64,000 nt of DNA, taken from contig NC_073693.1 of assembly GCF_029784155.1 (NCBI RefSeq), forward strand, positions 354,024,591 to 354,088,590. Direction: 5' to 3'. Of the stretch, positions 57,510-64,000 are shown in pieces; the first letter of the stretch is position 1; every line of letters starts with the position of its first letter. Source of the stretch: Uranotaenia lowii. Taxonomy: Eukaryota > Arthropoda > Insecta > Diptera > Culicidae. Position numbers and translations under genes: made by a program. The notes under the pieces were generated by a model, which saw nothing but the letters and a program-made list of their open reading frames with translations, did no database searches and was not told the DNA's origin.

Positions 57510-58953
57510 AAGTGGAACTTTTCTCGTAGTGGCTCTGTCTTTTATCTTATCTCTGAAGTGTCTTCAGAACATTTGCTTCTTCAAACATGAAGGCATCAAA
57601 AGTTACTATAAAAAAATTAAAATTTTAACTTTTTTTAATAGATAGAGCTTTACTTTATACTACAAAGTTTAAGAATACGTAAAAATATGAAACTTTGTTG
57701 AATACATCAAAACTCTATCTCTTTTCAGCGCAGAGCTATAAAGGTTTTATTTTGAAAGTTAGTTTTTTAACTTAACTTTAGTTAGATGAGGATTTACATG
57801 AATAATATGTTCTGAACATTCGTTGAAGCATTCAAATCACACGTTTTGCACAAGATTTCAACATTCAACGACGTTTCCTAGTCAACTTATTGCAACTTTA
57901 AGTTTTATTTTTACTCAACTTCACGAGCGTTTATTGCAAAAACGTGCGAGTGAATTTTTAAAACTAATGCACTACATTGAAGCTTGAATTAATGCAACAA
58001 ATTGATGTTGTTGTCATTTGTCTCCACGCGCTTGTATTTGAACACAGCAAGCATATATTTGATGTGTTTTACGTGTTTCCATACAATAATTATTTTCAAC
58101 TGCCTTCTGCCTTCGTTACGCACAGCATCTGCGTAGCCTGGAAATCAATTTTTCCATTTTTTGTATGGAAACATGTAAAACATATCAAATATATGCTTGT
58201 TGTGTTCAAATATAGGAGACAAATGGCAACAACACCAATTTGTTGCACTTAGTTCAAGCTTTAATGTGGTGCTATACTGAATCAAAGCAATTGAAAGATT
58301 CCTTTTAATTCAACCACGGTACCGTGGTTGAATTAAAAGGAATCTTTCGATTGCCTTGATTCAGTTGAATCATTCAACCAAGTAGGCTCACAACACAACA
58401 GAGTGGTGCTATTGTTTTAAAAATTCACTTGCACGTTTTTGCTATAAACGCTCGTGAAGTTGAGTAAAAATAAAACTTAAAAATGCAATAAGTTGGCTAG
58501 GAAATGTAGAATGTTGAAATCTTGTGCAAAACATGTGATTTGAATGCTTCAACGAATGTTAAGAACATCTTATTCATGTAAATCCTCATTTAACTATAGT
58601 TAAGTTAAAAAAAAACTAACTTTTACACAACTTTCAAAATAAAACCTTTATAACTCAGCGCTGAAAAGAGATAGAGTTTTGATGTATTCAACAAAGTTTC
58701 ATATTTCCACGTATTCTACAACTTTGTAGTACAAGTAGTAGTACAGTAGTACAAGTACAAGTAGTAAAGCTCTATCTATTGAAACAAAAAAGTTAGATTT
58801 TTTTTTAATTTTTAAATAGTGGACTTTGAATAACTTTTTATGCTTTCAAGTTATGAAGCACGTTTGAAGTAGCAAATGTTCTGAAGACACTTCAGAGATA
58901 AGATAAAAGACAGAGGCGCTACGAAAAAAGTTCCACTTTTAGCCCTTTTGGAC
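57496..58953. mobile_element. Foldback-type hairpin element with ~590-bp arms
   Basis: The termini TCCAAAAGGGCTAAAAGTGG (57496) and their reverse complement (ending about 58952) extend inward as arms of about 590 bp: 57496-58085 and 58160-58953. The loop is about 74 bp. The flanks share CACAGTAG at 57488-57495 and 58954-58961 (a 7- or 8-bp duplication, as the last G also fits the terminus). The right arm has grown by a 'gtagtacaa' microsatellite near 58728-58770 and by a nested insertion at 58276-58403. There is no coding capacity. A transcript through it would fold into long double-stranded RNA. Confidence 0.88.
58276..58403. mobile_element. Nested 128-bp palindromic insertion
   Basis: It is flanked by a 9-bp duplication, TGGTGCTAT (58267-58275 and 58404-58412), absent as a pair from the opposite arm. 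It contains a perfect 28+28-bp loop-less palindrome centred on 58320/58321 (core ...ccacggt|accgtgg...), extendable with few mismatches to about 58278-58364. A 9-bp duplication fits a Mutator-like element, but this is inference from length alone. Confidence 0.75.
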
Positions 58954-59041
58954 CACAGTAGAGCGGTCAGGTCGACGAGAAATAGGACCGGATAATTCGA
59001 TTTTAGTAAACCAGTGTATGAACCAGTGTTTCATTTGTTTG

Positions 59042-59050
59042 TGAATAAAA
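59042..59050 (+). promoter_or_regulatory. Possible ancestral stop codon and AATAAA polyadenylation signal
   Basis: TGA (59042-59044) in the frame that resumes after the hairpin element is followed by AATAAAA. This is consistent with the original 3' end of the interrupted exon, but AATAAA is common in AT-rich DNA. Confidence 0.3.
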
Positions 59051-59085
59051 ATAGTAATAGATTTCAAATACTTTTTTTTTATAAA

Positions 59086-59974
59086 GGTACAGCGAGGTAA
59101 GTGTGGACGGTTTTTCGTATAGTTCAACTTTAAAAAAATTATTAAAAAATCAGCAGTGGATCAATTTTGATAAAATTATGTGATAAAAATCAATGTGATG
59201 CAAAACATGTTGTTCACAAACGCTGAAGAGATGAGCTTGTCAGAGGTAAAGCGAGAAAAGTTATCACGTAAATTGTTATGCTGGTGTCTTCACTAATCCC
59301 GCGGACGGTAGATTTTCTTTTTGATTTCTCAGGAAATTTTCAACAAATTTCAGTTTTCTTGGTTAAATACGTTTCTTCATTGCTCGAACCGTCCAAAAGT
59401 TTTTTTTTTGGTGCTACTAGTATGTCATCTATCAATGATTATTGTGTGTAATTTATGTTGCAACGCACGAGATCCAATTTTATCGAAAATATGTACTTAT
59501 TCCAGAACAACCCAACTTTTCATGATCCGAATGCTTAATAAAGCTAAATTGTATTGGATGATGGATAGAAAAAAATATGTAAATATCAAGCCTGTTTAAA
59601 GCCGTCCACACTAACCCCAGGAAGAGTTTGGAAACAAAATTTATTTTTTTCCAAAATTTTAACTTATTTTCATCATTTTTAATCGCCGTTTCTTTTCCTA
59701 ACTGGTTGTTTCGAATGTAAGGATTGTTTCAATATAGATTTTTTTAGGCTAGTTTACGAGAAATTTGCAATTGAAAAAGATGCCTATCACCTTGCCATCG
59801 TAGTTGAAAACAAAAAAATTCGCCAAAAGTAAACATCCGATGCTGTTGGAATCGTATCTTTTTCACAGTTATTGGATAGATTACAAGAAAATTTAACATT
59901 CTGCATTAAAACTTTGAAAAAATAATGCACGGTATTGTTTTAACAGCCATCGTCCACACTTACCCCGGTGTACC
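59086..59974. mobile_element. ~889-bp MITE with subterminal repeats
   Basis: The left end GGTACAGCGAGGTAAGTGTG at 59086 is inverted at the right (minus strand from 59974: GGTACACCGGGGTAAGTGTG). Related motifs occur inside (ccacactaacccc near 59605; cactaatcccgcg near 59291), typical subterminal repeats of a MITE, or a sign of two nested copies. A clear target duplication was not identified. The 92-codon frame at 59321 shows no transposase feature. Confidence 0.65.
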
Positions 59975-60391
59975 TTATTTGAATTTCTAATAGAAATTTC
60001 GAAGCAACAGAAAATATTTCTTCCATTTGGAAAAAAATGGAAACGGTTCAATGAATAAATGCTTTTAAATCTGAATTTTAATTACATTGTGGCAAAAGAA
60101 AATAACTTTCAATCAAATGAAACTGGTTTTATGTCAAAGCATTTATATTTCGAATCAAAGATTTTTCAAACGAAATATTTTATGAAACAAAGGAAAATGC
60201 ATTAGAATAAAAAAAAAATAAAAATTATGACAAAATCATAAGAAATTTTCCTTTGTTTTTGGGGTACTTTCCTTTGAATTGAATAATCTTCATGCTGCGT
60301 GGAATTAAATATAAATTTGGTTGAAGTCTTTAATGCTGTCCCAAAAACAGATCTCTGAATATCGGGAGAAAAATAAAAATTTTTAATATTT
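59975..60391. other. AT-rich DNA, no gene recognised
   Basis: Nothing is supported between the MITE and the third minisatellite array. Confidence 0.4.
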
Positions 60392-63300
60392 TTTGTCATT
60401 TTTGTCATTTTTGTCATTTTTGCCATTTTTGTCATTTTTGTCATTTTTGCCATTTTTGTCATTTTTGTCATTTTTGCCATTTTTGTCATTTTTGTCATTT
60501 TTGTCATTTTTGTCATTTTTGTCATTTTTGTCATTTTTGTCATTTTTGTCATTTTTGTCATTTTTGTCATTTTTGTCATTTTTTGTCATTTTTGTCATTT
60601 TTGTCATTTTTGTCATTTTTGTCATTTTTGTCATTTTTGTGATTTTTGTCATTTTTGTCATTTTTGTCATTTTTGTCATTTTTGTCATTTTTGTCATTTT
60701 TGTCATTTTTGTCATTTTTGTCATTTTTGTCATTTTTGTCATTTTTGCCATTTTTGTCATTTTTGTCATTTTTGTCATTTTTGTCATTTTTGCCATTTTT
60801 GTCATTTTTGTCATTTTTGTCATTTTTGTCATCTTTTGTCATTTTTGTCATTTTTGTCATTTTTGTCATTTTTGTCATTTTTGTCATTTTTGTCATTTTT
60901 GTCATTTTTGTCATTTTTGTCATTTTTGTCATTTTTGTCATTTTTGTGATTTTTGTCATTTTTGTCATTTTTGTCATTTTTGTCATTTTTGTCATTTTTG
61001 TCATTTTTGTCATTTTTGTCATTTTTGTCATTTTTGTCATTTTTGTCATTTTTGTCATTTTTGTCATTTTTGTCATTTTTGTCATTTTTGTCATTTTTGT
61101 CATTTTTGTCATTTTTGTCATTTTTGTCATTTTTGTCATTTTTGTCATTTTTGTCATTTTTGTCATTTTTGTCATTTTTGTCATTTTTGTCATTTTTGTC
61201 ATTTTTGTCATTTTTGTCATTTTTGTCATTTTTGTCATTTTTGTCATTTTTGTCATTTTTGTCATTTTTGTCATTTTTGTCATTTTTGTCATTTTTGTCA
61301 TTTTTGTCATTTTTGTCATTTTTGTCATTTTTGTCATTTTTGTCATTTTTGTCATTTTTGTCATTTTTGTCATTTTTGTCATTTTTGTCATTTTTGTCAT
61401 TTTTGTCATTTTTGTCATTTTTGTCATTTTTGTCATTTTTGTCATTTTTGTCATTTTTGTCATTTTTGTCATTTTTGTCATTTTTGTCATTTTTGTCATT
61501 TTTGTCATTTTTGTCATTTTTGTCATTTTTGTCATTTTTGTCATTTTTGTCATTTTTGTCATTTTTGTCATTTTTGTCATTTTTGTCATTTTTGTCATTT
61601 TTGTTTTTTTTTGTAATTTTTGTAATTTTTGTCATTTTTGTAATTATTGTAATTATTGTATTTTTTGTAATTTTTGTATTTTTTGTAATTTTTGTAATTT
61701 TTGTAATTTTTGTAATTTTTGTAATTTTTGTAATTTTTGTAATTTTTGTCATTTTTGTAATTTTTGTAATTTTTGTAATTTTTGTAATTTTTGTAATTTT
61801 TGTAATTTTTGTAATTTTTGTAATTTTTGTAATTTTTGTAATTTTTGTAATTTTTGTAATTTTTGTAATTTTTGTAATTTTTGTCATTTTTGTAATTTTT
61901 GTAATTTTTGTCAGTTTTGTCATTTTTATCATTTTTGTCATTTTTGTCATTTTTGTACTTTTTGTACTTTTTGTAATTTTTGTCATTTTTGTCATTTTTG
62001 TCATTTTTGTCATTTTTGTCATTTTTGTCATTTTTGTCATTTTTGTCATTTTTGTCATTTTTCTCATTTTTGTCATATTTGTCATTTTTGTCATTTTTGT
62101 CATTTTTGTCATTTTTGTCATTTTTGTCATTTTTGTCATTTTTGTCATTTTTGTCATTTTTGTCATTTTTGTCATTTTTGTCATTTTTGTCATTTTTGTC
62201 ATTTTTGTCATTTTTGTCATTTTTGTCATTTTTGTCATTTTTGTCATTTTTGTCATTTTTGTCATTTTTGTCATTTTTGTCATTTTTGTCATTTTTGTCA
62301 TTTTTGTCATTTTTGTCATTTTTGTCATTTTTGTCATTTTTGTCATTTTTGTCATTTTTGTCATTTTTGTCATTTTTGTCATTTTTGTCATTTTTGTCAT
62401 TTTTGTCATTTTTGTCATTTTTGTCATTTTTGTCATTTTTGTCATTTTTGTCATTTTTGTCATTTTTGTCATTTTTGTCATTTTTGTCATTTTTGTCATT
62501 TTTGTCATTTTTGTCATTTTTGTCATTTTTGTCATTTTGTCATTTTTGTCATTTTTGTCATTTTTGTCATTTTTGTCATTTTTGTCATTTTTGTCATTTT
62601 TGTCATTTTTGTCATTTTTGTCATTTTTGTCATTTTTGTCATTTTTGTCATTTTTGTCATTTTTGTCATTTTTGTCATTTTTGTCATTTTTGTCATTTTT
62701 GTCATTTTTGTCATTTTTGTCATTTTTGTCATTTTTGTCATTTTTGTCATTTTTGTCATTTTTGTCATTTTTGTCATTTTTGTCATTTTTGTCATTTTTG
62801 TCATTTTTGTCATTTTTGTCATTTTTGTCATTTTTGTCATTTTTGTCATTTTTGTCATTTTTGTCATTTTTGTCATTTTTGTCATTTTTGTCATTTTTGT
62901 CATTTTTGTTATTTTTGTCATTTTTGTCATTTTTGTCATTTTTGTCATTTTTGTCATTTTTGTCATTTTTGTCATTTTTGTCATTTTTGTCATTTTTGTC
63001 ATTTTTGTCATTTTTGTCATTTTTGTCATTTTTGTCATTTTTGTCATTTTTGTCATTTTTGTCATTTTTGTCATTTTTGTTATTTTTGTCATTTTTGTCA
63101 TTTTTGTCATTTTTGTCATTTTTGTCATTTTTGTAATTATTGTAATTTTTGTAATTTTTGTAATTTTTGTAATTTTTGTAATTTATGTAATTTTTGTAAT
63201 TTTTGTAATTTTTGTAATTTTTGTAATTTTTGTAATTTTTGTAATTTTTGTAATTTTTGTAATTTTTGTAATTTTTGTAATTTTTGTAATTTTTGTAATT

Positions 63301-64000
63301 TTTGTAATTTTTGTAATTTTTGTAATTTTTGTAATTTTTGTAATTTTTGTAATTTTTGTAATTTTTGTAATTTTTGTAATTTTTGTAATTTTTGTAATTT
63401 TTGTAATTTTTGTCAGTTTTGTCGTTTTTATCATTTTTGTCATTTTTGTCATTTTTGTCATTTTTGTCATTTTTGTAATTTTTTGTCATTTTTGTCATTT
63501 TTGTCATTTTTTGTCATTTTTGTCATTTTTGTCATTTTTGTCATTTTTGTCATTTTTGTCATTTTTGTCATTTTTGTCATTTTTGTCATTTTTGTCATTT
63601 TTGTCATTTTTGTCATTTTTGTCATTTTTGTCATTTTTGTCATTTTTGTCATTTTTGTCATTTTTGTCATTTTTGTCATTTTTGTCATTTTTGTCATTTT
63701 TGTCATTTTTGTCATTTTTGTCATTTTTGTCATTTTTGTCATTTTTGTCATTTTTGTCATTTTTGTCATTTTTGTCATTTTTGTCATTTTTGTAATTTTT
63801 GTAATTTTTGTAATTTTTGTAATTTTTGTAATTTTTGTAATTTTTGTAATTTTTGTAATTTTTGTAATTTTTGTAATTTTTGTAATTTTTGTAATTTTTG
63901 TAATTTTCGTAATTTTTGTCAGTTTTGTCATTTTTATCATTTTTGTCATTTTTGTCATTTTTGTACTTTTTGTCATTTTTGTCATTTTTGTCATTTTTGT
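60392..64000. repeat. 9-bp minisatellite array C, unit ATTTTTGTC, with higher-order structure
   Basis: This array continues past the window end. The unit is the exact reverse complement of array B's unit. Substructure: GCC variants exactly 27 bp apart at 60422, 60449 and 60476 (three-unit period); blocks of ATTTTTGTA units at about 61610-61905, 63130-63410 and 63790-63915. Each of these blocks is followed by the same short signature (gtcagttttgtc, then a tttttatc unit). Frames are long and open on both strands but not coding. Confidence 0.97.

Noticed and set aside
60646..63795. Long plus-strand frame of VIF/LSF/HFC repeats
   Set aside because: Same artefact of the 9-bp tandem unit; opposite strand equally open.

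Overview
The window looks like intergenic or intronic DNA of an insect, most likely a mosquito (Culicidae). The sequence is AT-rich and intron-like, with no compact gene order. It is full of degraded mobile elements of types I associate with dipterans: APE-type LINEs, a copia-like LTR element whose primer site is a 'ggttatgggccc' internal initiator-tRNA fragment, tRNA-derived SINEs and short hAT-like and Tc1/mariner-like MITEs. The species cannot be fixed from the sequence alone. No complete host gene is convincing. Only three short exon-like stretches near 55.9-57.5 kb have splice-site and coding character.

Layout. (1) 120-19828: an old, large inverted repeat. The left arm (120-5950) and the reverse complement of the right arm (12881-19828) are the same ~2.3-2.4 kb sequence, roughly 80% identical by eye, separated by ~7 kb. 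Each arm has been invaded independently. The left arm carries a 732-bp hAT-like element and a SINE that itself contains a 5'-truncated LINE. The right arm carries a nearly full-length frameshifted LINE, a 578-bp hAT-like element, a 376-bp MITE and a 253-bp mariner-like MITE. At most of these sites the other arm preserves the empty site, so insertion boundaries and target-site duplications can be read directly. (2) 19.8-28.7 kb: a MITE, a tRNA-like sequence and a 2.7-kb array of a 9-bp unit (GACAATTTT). (3) 28755-32441: a decayed copia-like element interrupted by a 231-bp MITE with an ATA duplication, then a tRNA-derived SINE at 32.9 kb. (4) 33-45 kb: mostly AT-rich DNA, with a possible 3.8-kb terminal-inverted-repeat element, a 63-bp poly-T run and further SINE copies. 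(5) 45.2-48.4 kb: a diverged ~145-bp tandem repeat, homologous to the outer part of the inverted-repeat arms, containing a 1482-bp hAT-like element with a perfect 8-bp duplication. (6) 48.4-50.7 kb: non-repetitive, more complex DNA. (7) 50.7-55.0 kb: a second 9-bp array (GACAAAAAT). (8) 55-60.4 kb: candidate host exons, and a hairpin (foldback) element with ~590-bp arms inserted in an exon-like stretch, itself holding a nested 128-bp palindromic insertion with a 9-bp duplication. (9) 60392-64000: a third 9-bp array that is the reverse complement of array (7), with internal higher-order structure.

The very long open frames over the 9-bp arrays (up to ~1400 codons, on both strands) are artefacts of a stop-free repeat whose length is a multiple of three. 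Two 500-N runs (5951-6450, 51618-52117) are assembly gaps of nominal size. No CRISPR array, rRNA gene or defence-type gene cluster was seen. The main interest is the fossil record in the inverted repeat and the hairpin element in an exon-like stretch.
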